Positions 1 through 6,642 of a DNA stretch of 8,508 bases are shown here, piece by piece. The first letter of the stretch is position 1, and each line of letters opens with the position of its first letter. A program made the position numbers and the translations under genes. Source of the stretch: Actinomycetes bacterium (lineage in GTDB: Bacteria; Actinomycetota; Acidimicrobiia; Acidimicrobiales; Acidimicrobiaceae). The stretch lies in NCBI GenBank assembly GCA_021844725.1, contig JAKBSX010000083.1:1-8508 (forward strand), written 5' to 3'. The notes under the pieces are model-generated. The model saw only the letters and a list, made by a program, of their open reading frames with translations. It ran no database searches and had not been told where the DNA came from.

Positions 1-16
1 CCTTGGCCTAGTATGA

Positions 17-418
17 CTTGAGTTTTATCGTAATGGAGGAGGAATTGACGCTGAGACAATTCCTGGAACGCATATTCCGGTCAGAAATCGGAATAACGAA
101 TATCTTGTCGACCGAGCCCTTCAAAAGGCCGGTGTTTCTTTGAGTGGCATTGCGGGCATAGCAATGCAGGATGCAGTAATGCAGGAGAGCATGGGTCCAA
201 TAGTGGATAGTCGTGAAGAGCACGTGGGAAGCACCGATATTGGAGTTGTCACGGCAAGAAGAAGATTAATTGCAGAAGCAAAGTCATATGCTGCCGGAAA
301 TGAAATGGTTTCAGGACGGGATCCGGATACGCACAGAGTTCGTTCTGCTGGCGCGGTTCTGAAACCAGACGCCTCATGGGTGGAAGCTACTTCGCAGGCA
401 AAGGCTGCCCTGGATTGA
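17..418 (+). pseudogene. Rieske-type aromatic ring oxygenase, C-terminal remnant (phthalate 4,5-dioxygenase-like)
   Basis: The 133 residues read from 17 to the TGA at 416-418 match the C-terminus of phthalate-dioxygenase/vanillate-demethylase-type oxygenase subunits. Landmarks are an RNRNNEYLVDR stretch, then GIAGIAMQD, ESMGPIVD, EEHVGSTD and an RRRL helix. The Asp in MQD (codon 170-172) aligns with the third, Asp, ligand of the mononuclear iron in this family. The intact family has roughly 330-450 residues, with a Rieske [2Fe-2S] domain first; that domain and the two His ligands would lie left of the window. The frame has a TGA at 14-16, and the other two forward frames stop at 9-11 and 19-21. 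No start codon precedes the conserved region; the first is a TTG at 140, inside it. A nonsense mutation, frameshift or assembly error is therefore likely. Family assignment is fairly secure; whether the gene is dead depends on sequence outside the window. Confidence 0.62.
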
Positions 419-514
419 CTATATTGAATAATTATGATCATCGGGCGTTTGTGAGCAGTATTAGCTGTGCTGGTTATGGATTGACGACGGTCAAGAAGGG
501 TCTGGGATAGATAG
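419..514. promoter_or_regulatory. Short spacer with dyad TTGAC-N4-GTCAA before the dehydrogenase gene
   Basis: The 96-bp gap between the oxygenase remnant and the dehydrogenase contains a perfect 5-bp inverted repeat, TTGAC (481-485) and GTCAA (490-494), separated by GACG. It ends 20 bases before the TTG start. An 8-bp palindrome ATGATCAT lies at 434-441. Either could bind a regulator, but both are short enough to arise by chance. I see no clear sigma-70-type promoter pair and no hairpin followed by a T-run. Confidence 0.2.
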
Positions 515-1606
515 TTGAGGGTAAATTCTATAAACGCTGCGGTTACTTATGCCCCGCTAAAAAGCGAAGTTAGAAGGTTTGAGAGGCCAGAGATCCAAGC
601 TGATTCAGGAATACTTCGCATTGAGGCAGCTGGCGTTTGTGGCAGTGATATTGGAGCTCACCAACAAAAGACGGTTTCCCGGATTTTAGGGCATGAGAAC
701 GTTGGAATTATCGATGAGATCGGCGAGGTCGCTTCTCAAAAATGGGGGATATCGGAAGGTGACCGCGTAGTTGTCGAAGAGTATCTTCCGTGTGGTTTCT
801 GTGATATCTGTCGTACCACTCAGTTCCGTTTTTGCAAGCAAACTGATTCAAGGGGCGGGGGAGTCAGGTATGGATCGACTGGAATAGATCTGGTGCCAAG
901 TCTTTGGGGTGGTTACGCACAATACATGTATCTGCATCCACGTTCGATATTGCACAAGGTATCATCTGGGGTCTCACCGGAGTTATTGACACTTTCCTTA
1001 CCGATCGGCAATGGATACGAGTGGGCGTACCTGGAAGGTGGAGCCGGACCAGGACAGGTAGTGATTATATTTGGTCCCGGTCAGCAAGGTCTAGCCTCTG
1101 TATACGCAGCAAAGGCTGCAGGTGCTGACCTGGTCATTCTTTTTGGTCTCAGTAGTGATGACCATCGGCTTGAAGTTGCACGATTTTTAGGTGCTGACTA
1201 CACCGCTGATTCATCCAAAGTTGATCCAGTCCAATTTGTTCGAGATATCACAGGGGGAAGAGCTGCCGATCTAGTAATAGATACAGCTGTTGGAAACACG
1301 GCCACGATATCTGCCAGTGTGGAGATGTTGAAACAGTGCGGGCAACTTCTGCTTAGTACTGCACCTGACGCTGTGAATGGTATTCCGATGCGGGCTGCTC
1401 AATGGAAGTGCATTTCAATTCGTGGGGTTCGGGGTCATAGCTATGCCGCAGTGGAGTGGGCTATGACGCGTATTGATTCTGACCGGGAGAGACTGTCAAA
1501 GATGTGTACACATTCTTTTGGCCTCGAGCAGGTGGATACTGCGATACTCGCCACTGCAGGCAGAACTGACCATAAAGCAATCCACGTCTCTGTGTTGCCG
1601 GAATAA
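515..1606 (+). CDS. Zinc-type medium-chain alcohol dehydrogenase (MDR family)
   Basis: A 363-residue NAD(P)-dependent MDR oxidoreductase, expected to be cytosolic and to interconvert an alcohol or dihydrodiol and a carbonyl. The substrate is not readable from sequence. The GroES-like domain has the catalytic-zinc Cys42 (GVCGSD) and His60-Glu61 (GHE). Structural-zinc cysteines are 93, 96, 99 and 107, all four present. The Rossmann domain starts around residue 180 with GPGQQG at 187-192. Two oddities are visible. Where many relatives place the third catalytic zinc ligand, the segment reads LPIGNGYEW (162-170) with no Cys. The residue ending beta-strand 2 is in FGLSSD (210-215) rather than an Asp, which would weaken strict NAD preference (inference). 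The TTG at 515 directly follows an in-frame TAG (512-514), so it is the first possible start. A GAAGGG-type site at 495-500 sits rather far upstream, so a slightly later start is possible. The HicB-like gene follows 43 bp downstream. Confidence 0.88.
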   Translation: MRVNSINAAVTYAPLKSEVRRFERPEIQADSGILRIEAAGVCGSDIGAHQQKTVSRILGHENVGIIDEIGEVASQKWGISEGDRVVVEEYLPCGFCDICRTTQFRFCKQTDSRGGGVRYGSTGIDLVPSLWGGYAQYMYLHPRSILHKVSSGVSPELLTLSLPIGNGYEWAYLEGGAGPGQVVIIFGPGQQGLASVYAAKAAGADLVILFGLSSDDHRLEVARFLGADYTADSSKVDPVQFVRDITGGRAADLVIDTAVGNTATISASVEMLKQCGQLLLSTAPDAVNGIPMRAAQWKCISIRGVRGHSYAAVEWAMTRIDSDRERLSKMCTHSFGLEQVDTAILATAGRTDHKAIHVSVLPE

Positions 1607-1634
1607 TCCTGGTAATTATTGGCATTGGTCTGAA

Positions 1635-1640
1635 GGGAGG
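1635..1640 (+). promoter_or_regulatory. Strong ribosome binding site fixing the start at 1650
   Basis: GGGAGG, within AAGGGAGG at 1633-1640, lies nine bases before the ATG at 1650. This selects the 94-residue reading over a longer in-frame version that begins inside the dehydrogenase gene. Confidence 0.7.
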
Positions 1641-1649
1641 AAACAGAAA

Positions 1650-1934
1650 ATGTCACCAGATGTCGACAGTCTCAAACATTTCCTAGCGGTCCCTTATGTA
1701 GCAGAATTCGAGGTTGTTGAGTATGGATCTGGTGAGTGGTGGTGCCAGGCGGAATATCCGGAATTGAGCGGAACCGAAGTACGCGCGAAAACGGTTTTGG
1801 AAGCTGTTGATTTGTTAGAGCGCATCAAGCGGGAAGTTGTGACCGCGATATTGATTGATGGTAAGCTGCCCACAAAACCAAGGCCGCCACTCAGAAGCGG
1901 CGTTTGCGGATTGAGTTCAGATCCAGTTACTTGA
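1650..1934 (+). CDS. HicB-like small protein, no HicA partner adjacent
   Basis: A 94-residue protein starting at an ATG with an excellent ribosome binding site. The layout resembles the HicB antitoxin N-terminal fold, a partial RNase-H-like domain. It has beta-strands around residues 17-35 ending in AEYPELSG (34-41, compare the YPDLPGC of HicB), then a short strand, a helix with EAVDLLERIKREV (51-63), and ILIDGKLPTKP (68-77), which matches the DGxxxPxP tail of the family. No C-terminal DNA-binding extension is present; the last residues are Pro-rich and then Ser/Gly-rich. HicB normally pairs with the small RNA-targeting toxin HicA, but no HicA-like frame lies on either side. The gene appears co-transcribed with the dehydrogenase, so a non-toxin role is possible. 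The fold call rests on pattern only. Confidence 0.68.
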   Translation: MSPDVDSLKHFLAVPYVAEFEVVEYGSGEWWCQAEYPELSGTEVRAKTVLEAVDLLERIKREVVTAILIDGKLPTKPRPPLRSGVCGLSSDPVT

Positions 1935-1964
1935 TAACCATGACATCGAGAGAATCAACGACTT

Positions 1965-2927
1965 TTATTTAGCGCTGAATAAGTTGGCAAGAGGTACGTG
2001 ATTCCCGGAAATAACGAAGATCAGCTCGTTTTTTGTGGTTTGAATACTTTGGTAATTCAGTCCTTTTGGAAGAGTTGGAATTGTGACCGGAACCGGTGAG
2101 ACGTTGCTAAATACCGAGGATGCCGGGGCTGTATTGCCAAGAGCGCTCACCGTCAGCGGAGTCAGGTATAGCTGGTTGTTCTTAAGATCAATTTTGGAGA
2201 TCACTTTTAGAGGAATAATTTTACCCTGATAGGAGATATTGTTACTGGTCGCAATCTCTCCACTCTTCCCAGCGTAAAAGATCGAAGCACCGTTTGAGGA
2301 TCCGCTCTGGAGGGTCTTGGTGAGTTGGGTATATTGCATCGCCAGTGTGGCTGTTACCCTTTGACTGGTGGAGGAGAGAATTGTAGAGGCACTTGATCCC
2401 TTGAGGCCAGTTAATTTGAGGGTGACGTGAGAATTTCCGAACAATCCGATCCGACTCTGAGTTGCATCGATAGTTACAGTTCCGGGCTCAGCAAGAAGTT
2501 GGTTGAGTGGGTTGCTTGGATTATAACTGACAGCAACTGGCGAATTAAAGCAAAAACCGGATGGCGAGGTTGTGTTAGGTCCGCAGTGGTCCTTTGCAAT
2601 CAACTTACTTGCCAGTGACATTTGACTGGACTGAGTACGGACTACGGCTACCCCTGAAATTAGCGCTCCAATGACTAATCCAATAACCAGTGACACAAGG
2701 GATGAAATTAGCCATTGCTTTGACTTTGAACCGGAATCAAGCTCTTCCGGTTGATCTTGTATAGTTTCAGAGGATTGGCCATCGAAATCTGAATCATTTT
2801 CAGCTTCTGCCTCTTCAGATGAAGGGGAGGATTCGTGGACTTCGGTGCTGCTTGGAACCTCACCCCGATGATGCTCTAAATTATCAGCCGACTCGAATTC
2901 GCTATTTGATGTTTCTTCAATATCCAA
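1965..2927 (-). CDS. Membrane-anchored LmeA-like/DUF2993 lipid-binding protein
   Basis: A 320-residue protein of three parts. Residues 1-70 are acidic, rich in Ser/Glu/Asp, and look disordered. Residues 72-96 form one hydrophobic transmembrane segment preceded by KSK, which suggests the N-terminus is inside and the rest outside. Residues about 104-320 resemble DUF2993. Landmarks are LNQLLAEPGTVTID (141-154), a LKLTGLKG strand, a central repeat of strands, NQLYLTPLTVSALG (251-264), and the closing IPTLPKGLNYQSI and SGNHVPL elements. Mycobacterial LmeA, of this family, is an envelope phospholipid-binding protein that supports lipomannan synthesis; the same role here is inference. Cys115 and Cys126 could form an extracytoplasmic disulfide. 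The TTG start at 2927 has GAAGG about eight bases upstream and an in-frame stop at 2958-2960. The gene converges with the HicB-like gene (30-bp gap) and diverges from the TetR gene. Confidence 0.78.
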   Translation of the reverse strand: MDIEETSNSEFESADNLEHHRGEVPSSTEVHESSPSSEEAEAENDSDFDGQSSETIQDQPEELDSGSKSKQWLISSLVSLVIGLVIGALISGVAVVRTQSSQMSLASKLIAKDHCGPNTTSPSGFCFNSPVAVSYNPSNPLNQLLAEPGTVTIDATQSRIGLFGNSHVTLKLTGLKGSSASTILSSTSQRVTATLAMQYTQLTKTLQSGSSNGASIFYAGKSGEIATSNNISYQGKIIPLKVISKIDLKNNQLYLTPLTVSALGNTAPASSVFSNVSPVPVTIPTLPKGLNYQSIQTTKNELIFVISGNHVPLANLFSAK

Positions 2928-2999
2928 TGTTAATGCCTTCGGAGATAGGTGATCTGTTCAAAGTAGTTGATTAAATGCCATACTGGCGCCTGAAAGTTA

Positions 3000-3005
3000 A
3001 TTCTA
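3000..3005 (-). promoter_or_regulatory. Possible -10 element for the LmeA-like gene
   Basis: On the minus strand this reads TAGAAT, one change from the consensus TATAAT, about 70 bases before the TTG start at 2927. No good -35 box lies 16-18 bases upstream. The 12-bp palindrome at 3007-3018 is immediately upstream and would overlap the promoter spacer, which is a common operator position. Confidence 0.25.
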
Positions 3006-3006
3006 T

Positions 3007-3018
3007 GTCTGATCAGAC
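3007..3018. promoter_or_regulatory. Perfect 12-bp palindrome, candidate operator
   Basis: GTCTGATCAGAC is a perfect palindrome in the 159-bp divergent spacer between the LmeA-like and TetR genes, 69 bases before the TetR start. TetR-family regulators often control themselves and a divergent neighbour through such sites. Binding by this particular regulator is inference. Confidence 0.42.
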
Positions 3019-3031
3019 TTGATTTGTACAC

Positions 3032-3054
3032 GGCTTATTATATGTAATATAGCC
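3032..3054. promoter_or_regulatory. Imperfect AT-rich dyad near the TetR gene start, candidate operator/promoter
   Basis: GGCT-TATTA (3032-3040) is mirrored by TAATA-T-AGCC (3045-3054) around a TATG centre, with one unpaired T. TAATAT at 3045-3050 resembles a -10 box, and TTGTAC at 3024-3029 could be a weak -35 with a 15-base spacer. If so, the dyad overlaps the core promoter of the regulator gene and would suit autorepression. Confidence 0.35.
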
Positions 3055-3086
3055 TGCTGAGGATAGATGAGATGTAGGAAACTTTA

Positions 3087-3767
3087 GTGGTGAGAGGTAT
3101 GAAGAAGTCTAATCACGAGAGGGATTTTAAAAACGCGACGGTACTGAAACTGTTCGAAGCCGGTCGTTATCCATACGATATCCAAAATGGAAACAGCAAA
3201 AATAAACTTCACGCCATGCAGGCGGTGTATTTGAATGCACTTCGGCTATTTGACATTCAGGGATTTGACGATACCACTATTGAAGAGATTGCTACTAAAT
3301 CAGGGGTCGTTGAAGAAGTGATCGATTCATATTTCCCTTCTAAAGAGTCTATTGTTGCTGTGCCGCTTGGGTATCTGGGTCGCTCGTTGAGTTCATATGT
3401 TCGAACTGCTGATGCCTCTTTAACTCCATTAGAGGCGCTGGGGGAGGGGATTATCAGGCTCTTCGAAGAACTGTCAAGGTCTTCTAATCTGTACGAAGCG
3501 TTAAATTTAGGATACCGGGTTGTCAACAGGACGCCGAGTCTTCGAGAACTAAATCTGGCCCGTCGTTCCCAGCTATATATAGTGGCTTGGAAAGCACTGT
3601 TGCAAAGGGGAGTCGATCCTGACGATCAGGTTTTGCGGGCTGCAGCTTCCGGTATCGTAGCGTGCTCTTTGGCCACCATGTTCTCATGGTTGGAGGCAAA
3701 TATGTCGTTCAATCTGGTAGACCTGACAAAATCAGCTATTTCGATTTTGACAGAGGAATTCCGTTAA
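3087..3767 (+). CDS. TetR/AcrR-family transcriptional regulator (MftR-like C-terminus)
   Basis: A 226-residue one-component regulator, cytosolic, DNA-binding and ligand-responsive. The TetR_N domain spans about residues 43-90: ALRLFDIQGFDDTTIEEIA begins with helix 1, and KSGVVEEVIDSYFPSKESIV carries the recognition helix and the typical Y-F-x-S-K-E signature. The C-terminal part (about 115-224) has NRTPSLRELNLARR and a VDPDDQVLRAAASGIVAC helix, resembling the TetR_C_14 domain of MftR-type regulators. The ligand is unknown. An N-terminal extension of about 40 residues before the HTH is longer than usual. GTG at 3087 is preferred because TAGGAA lies about seven bases upstream; the ATG at 3099 has no properly spaced site. 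Divergent transcription from the LmeA-like gene and the dyads between them make autoregulation and control of that neighbour plausible. Confidence 0.86.
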   Translation: MVRGMKKSNHERDFKNATVLKLFEAGRYPYDIQNGNSKNKLHAMQAVYLNALRLFDIQGFDDTTIEEIATKSGVVEEVIDSYFPSKESIVAVPLGYLGRSLSSYVRTADASLTPLEALGEGIIRLFEELSRSSNLYEALNLGYRVVNRTPSLRELNLARRSQLYIVAWKALLQRGVDPDDQVLRAAASGIVACSLATMFSWLEANMSFNLVDLTKSAISILTEEFR

Positions 3768-3798
3768 TTATGTTGTTTTGGCTCGGCCACTATAGATT

Positions 3799-4944
3799 TT
3801 ACAGCACAGCGGCAATTCGTTTTAGGATATCATCGAGTATTTCAGGGTGGGTGGCAAAGTTCAGACGTGCCCAGCCGATACCTGGTGTACCAAAGTCTGA
3901 CCCAGGACTCAATGCAACCTTTGCTTTTTCCAGCAAATATTGATACGGGTCGCTGGAAGCTATTGAATTTCGAAAATCAATCCACGCCAAGTAGGTCCCT
4001 TGGGGAGGAAATAGAGACACATCTAAACCAGATTGGTCTAGAAACTGATAGGTCTTATCGCGATTTGTTTCCAGGGTAGCCAGGGTTGATTCAAGCCATT
4101 TGGCAGCGTTTTGCCATGCTGCGGTGGCAGCAATCATTGCAAGATTGGAGACAGATCCGCGGATTCTCGGATGGGATTGGTTATAAAGTGACATCAGTTC
4201 TTCCGATCCGAAATGGGTTATCGAGCACTTGAGTCCAGCAATGTTGAACGATTTTGTGGCTGAATTCATAGTTATTACCCGTGATGCGAATTCTGGTGAA
4301 ATTGATGCAAATGGGATATGGTAGTTGGGCGAATAGACTATGTCGCAATGGATTTCGTCTGACACCACCAGAATGTCATGTTTGACGCAGATATTAGCAA
4401 TACGAATAAGTTCGGTTTGTGTGAATACTTTTCCAGTCGGATTATGAGGAGAGCAGAGTAATAGTAATTTGCACTCTGGCTGTGCTGCAAGCTGCTCCAA
4501 TTGGCCAAAGTCAATTTCCCAACCTTGTTCGGTGCGAATCAGAGGATTCTCACTCAGAGTCCTTCCAGTCGAAATTACTGCATCCAGAAACGGTGGGTAG
4601 ATTGGAGTTTGGATAATAACCTGGTCACCTATTTGAGTGAATCCCAGTATTGCAGCGAAGATGCTCTGCACTACGTCAGTGCCCACTACAGCCAAGGCAG
4701 GATCGAGCGGGGTGTTGAATTTTTCTAGGTACCGATCGGTAAAGGCTTCCAGCAACTTCTCCTGGAGCTCAATGGATCCGTAACCAAGGTCTCTTGAATC
4801 GATTGGTTTTTGGATCGCCTCGACGATTTCATCAGCAATTCCGAGATCCATATCCGCAATCCATGCAGGCAGGATATCGTCAGGATAGTTCCTCCATTTG
4901 GTGCTGGTGAATCTTTGGGCGCGTATCTCAGAATCTGTCGCCAT
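3799..4944 (-). CDS. MalY/PatB-family PLP-dependent C-S lyase/aminotransferase
   Basis: A 381-residue fold-type I PLP enzyme, full length for the MalY/PatB group and cytosolic. Family members cleave C-S bonds, for example cystathionine to homocysteine, pyruvate and ammonia, and some act as aminotransferases. Visible landmarks are the N-terminal PAWIADMD (26-33), typical of the MalY/PatB clade, TPIYPPF (113-119), CSPHNPTGKV (164-173), SDEIHCD (195-201) whose Asp196 contacts the PLP pyridine nitrogen, and SATKSFNIAGLK (228-239) with the Schiff-base lysine Lys231. The ATG at 4944 has AGGAG nine bases upstream on the minus strand. The gene converges with the TetR gene (31-bp gap) and diverges from pobA. 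Exact substrate cannot be read; methionine-cycle or cysteine-conjugate lysis is most likely from the family. Confidence 0.9.
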   Translation of the reverse strand: MATDSEIRAQRFTSTKWRNYPDDILPAWIADMDLGIADEIVEAIQKPIDSRDLGYGSIELQEKLLEAFTDRYLEKFNTPLDPALAVVGTDVVQSIFAAILGFTQIGDQVIIQTPIYPPFLDAVISTGRTLSENPLIRTEQGWEIDFGQLEQLAAQPECKLLLLCSPHNPTGKVFTQTELIRIANICVKHDILVVSDEIHCDIVYSPNYHIPFASISPEFASRVITMNSATKSFNIAGLKCSITHFGSEELMSLYNQSHPRIRGSVSNLAMIAATAAWQNAAKWLESTLATLETNRDKTYQFLDQSGLDVSLFPPQGTYLAWIDFRNSIASSDPYQYLLEKAKVALSPGSDFGTPGIGWARLNFATHPEILDDILKRIAAVL

Positions 4945-5315
4945 GTGGCAGGTCTCCTACGGGTTGGACTGAGGTAATAAATAAAGAGTAGTTGGAGAGC
5001 GGGAATTTTGGAATGACTTGCAATCTATGGGGCCAACTGAAATAAATTCTCCTTTCAGCTTTGATTTTTCCATAACTGGAACTGAACTTAAAATCTATGC
5101 TCAGCTGGCCCATGCTGGTATGTAGCCGGTTTGCCTTGTTTATATCCGTTTATTCGGTAATCAGGCAATGCAGTATCCAAGAGGGGAGCGATCTGGCCGA
5201 AGCTCTGTGATTCACAAACGGGGGTATTCCAAAAGGATGTGTTTTGACCCTAAGCTATCGGTTAGTTGATTGAGATTTTCTTTATTGGGGACTCGTGGGT
5301 TCTAAAGGGGGCTAG
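4945..5315. other. 371-bp divergent spacer between the PLP enzyme gene and pobA, with inverted repeats
   Basis: No supported gene lies here. An imperfect inverted repeat pairs ATGGGGCCAACTGA (5027-5040) with TCAGCTGGCCCAT (5101-5113). The direct repeat AATCTATG (5022-5029 and 5092-5099) sits next to both arms. A second pair, TTGCCT (5131-5136) and AGGCAA (5163-5168), encloses a smaller CCG/CGG pair. TTGACC at 5244-5249 could be a -35 box for pobA, but no convincing -10 lies 16-18 bases downstream. Two promoters and at least one operator are expected in so long a gap. No known riboswitch class is recognisable by eye. Confidence 0.4.
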
Positions 5316-6527
5316 GTGACGATTAAGACGCAGGTTGGGATAATCGGAGCAGGACCAGCCGGACTGATGCTCTCAGAATTACTTGCAGCGCAAGGTGTCG
5401 AATCGGTTGTGCTTGAGCGCAAAGACAGAGTGTATTGTGAATCCCGCATCCGTGCCGGAGTTTTGGAACAGGGGACTGTGGATTTACTTGATTCAATTGG
5501 ATTGGGCGAAAGGCTTCACCGTGAGGGGCTGGTGCATCAGGGGATATACCTTCAATTCAATGGGAACCGGCATCGAATCAATATGGCAGAACTTACCGGC
5601 GGCAAATGCATCACAGTCTATGGACAACAGGAGGTTGTCCGAGACTTGATTAAGGCCAGACTTGAAGGGGAGAGGCCGCTTTTTTTTGAAGCGGAAGCTT
5701 TATCAATTGATAATTTGACATCAGGTGGGAACCGGAAGCCGCAAGTGACGTTTATGCACCAAGGGCGCAATGAAGTTTTGGAATGTGAGTTTGTGGCGGG
5801 TTGTGACGGATTCCATGGAATTGCTAGAGCTGCAATTCCAAAAGGGCAGCTGACAACCGTATCGCGCGAATATCCGTTTGGGTGGCTGGGAATTTTAGCT
5901 GAAGTTCCTCCATCTACTGACGAGTTGATTTATTCATTTCACAAAAATGGATTTGCGATGCACTCTTTGCGTTCTCCTCAGCTTTCCCGCCTCTATCTTC
6001 AGGTTGATCCGGATGATGATATCAGAAACTGGCCCGATGACAGAATCTGGAGTGAGCTTCAAATTCGCCTTGGTGCTGCTGACTGGGTTTTGAATCAAGG
6101 TCCGATTATCGATAAAGGTATTACCCCAATGAGGAGCTTTATGTCCTCACCGATGCAATACGGAAGGCTATTCTTGGCTGGTGACGCCGCCCACATAGTT
6201 CCACCAACTGGAGCCAAGGGTTTGAATCTGGCAATTTCGGACGTAAAAGTTCTTGCTGAGGTACTTACGGTCAACTTCACCAGTGATAATCATGGTCTCC
6301 TTGAAAGCTATAGCGAGCGTTGCATTCGACGGGCCTGGCGGGCTCAGGATTTTTCCATGATGATGACATCCATGCTGCATCTGGATCCCAGGAGCGATTC
6401 GTTTGAATTGGAACTGCAGAGAAGCAGACAGGAATTTACAGTCAGCAGTAAGGCTGCCGCTACAGCCCTTAGCGAAAATTACGTTGGGATACCTTTTGAT
6501 TCCCGGATCATGATGCCAAAATCATAG
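5316..6527 (+). CDS. pobA: 4-hydroxybenzoate 3-monooxygenase
   Basis: A 403-residue FAD-dependent class A monooxygenase that hydroxylates 4-hydroxybenzoate to protocatechuate using NAD(P)H and O2 in the cytosol. The FAD dinucleotide fold is GIIGAGPAGL (8-17), the DG motif is GCDGFHG (162-168), and the GD motif is FLAGDAAHIVPPTGAKGLNLA, from 286. By position against Pseudomonas PobA, the substrate and catalytic residues are kept: Arg46 in RIRAGVLEQG, Tyr206, Ser217, Arg219, Tyr227, Pro297 and Tyr389 in ENYVG (equivalent to R44, Y201, S212, R214, Y222, P293 and Y385). The NAD(P)H-specificity segment reads ERKDRVYCES (34-43) and differs from the Pseudomonas one, so cofactor preference is open. 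The C-terminus is about nine residues longer than the 394-residue Pseudomonas enzyme. GTG at 5316 follows AAAGGGGG (5304-5311). No ring-cleavage gene is adjacent. Confidence 0.96.
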   Translation: MTIKTQVGIIGAGPAGLMLSELLAAQGVESVVLERKDRVYCESRIRAGVLEQGTVDLLDSIGLGERLHREGLVHQGIYLQFNGNRHRINMAELTGGKCITVYGQQEVVRDLIKARLEGERPLFFEAEALSIDNLTSGGNRKPQVTFMHQGRNEVLECEFVAGCDGFHGIARAAIPKGQLTTVSREYPFGWLGILAEVPPSTDELIYSFHKNGFAMHSLRSPQLSRLYLQVDPDDDIRNWPDDRIWSELQIRLGAADWVLNQGPIIDKGITPMRSFMSSPMQYGRLFLAGDAAHIVPPTGAKGLNLAISDVKVLAEVLTVNFTSDNHGLLESYSERCIRRAWRAQDFSMMMTSMLHLDPRSDSFELELQRSRQEFTVSSKAAATALSENYVGIPFDSRIMMPKS

Positions 6528-6642
6528 TCTTCCGGCCAGAAAAGATATTAAGCCTGCCGGCGCCGCTAGGGACCCGAAGCAATTCTTCAGCTTTCCTGTA
6601 CTACTGTTACTTCTGAGATTTAACACGGAGTGGTGCAATTAG

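Noticed and set aside
121..441. A 106-codon frame on the minus strand
   Set aside because: It is the antisense shadow of the oxygenase remnant, whose family motifs are clear on the plus strand.
1473..1649. A longer in-frame N-terminal extension of the HicB-like gene
   Set aside because: It lies inside the dehydrogenase gene in another frame, and the ATG at 1650 has an excellent ribosome site. The extension has no family resemblance.
1883..1901. GCCGC/GCGGC hairpin near the end of the HicB-like gene
   Set aside because: It lies inside the coding sequence, has a five-pair stem, and is not followed by a T-run.
4928..5113. A 61-codon minus-strand frame starting at an ATG (5113) before the PLP enzyme gene
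   Set aside because: No convincing ribosome site and no recognisable protein pattern. Its start coincides with an inverted-repeat arm and it overlaps the real start at 4944.
4945..5113. SAM-type riboswitch upstream of the C-S lyase gene
   Set aside because: The position and enzyme class would suit one, but no conserved SAM-riboswitch core could be recognised by eye.
6532..6560. CCGGC/GCCGG stem after pobA as a terminator
   Set aside because: Only five pairs with a 19-base loop and no T-run, so it is too weak to call.
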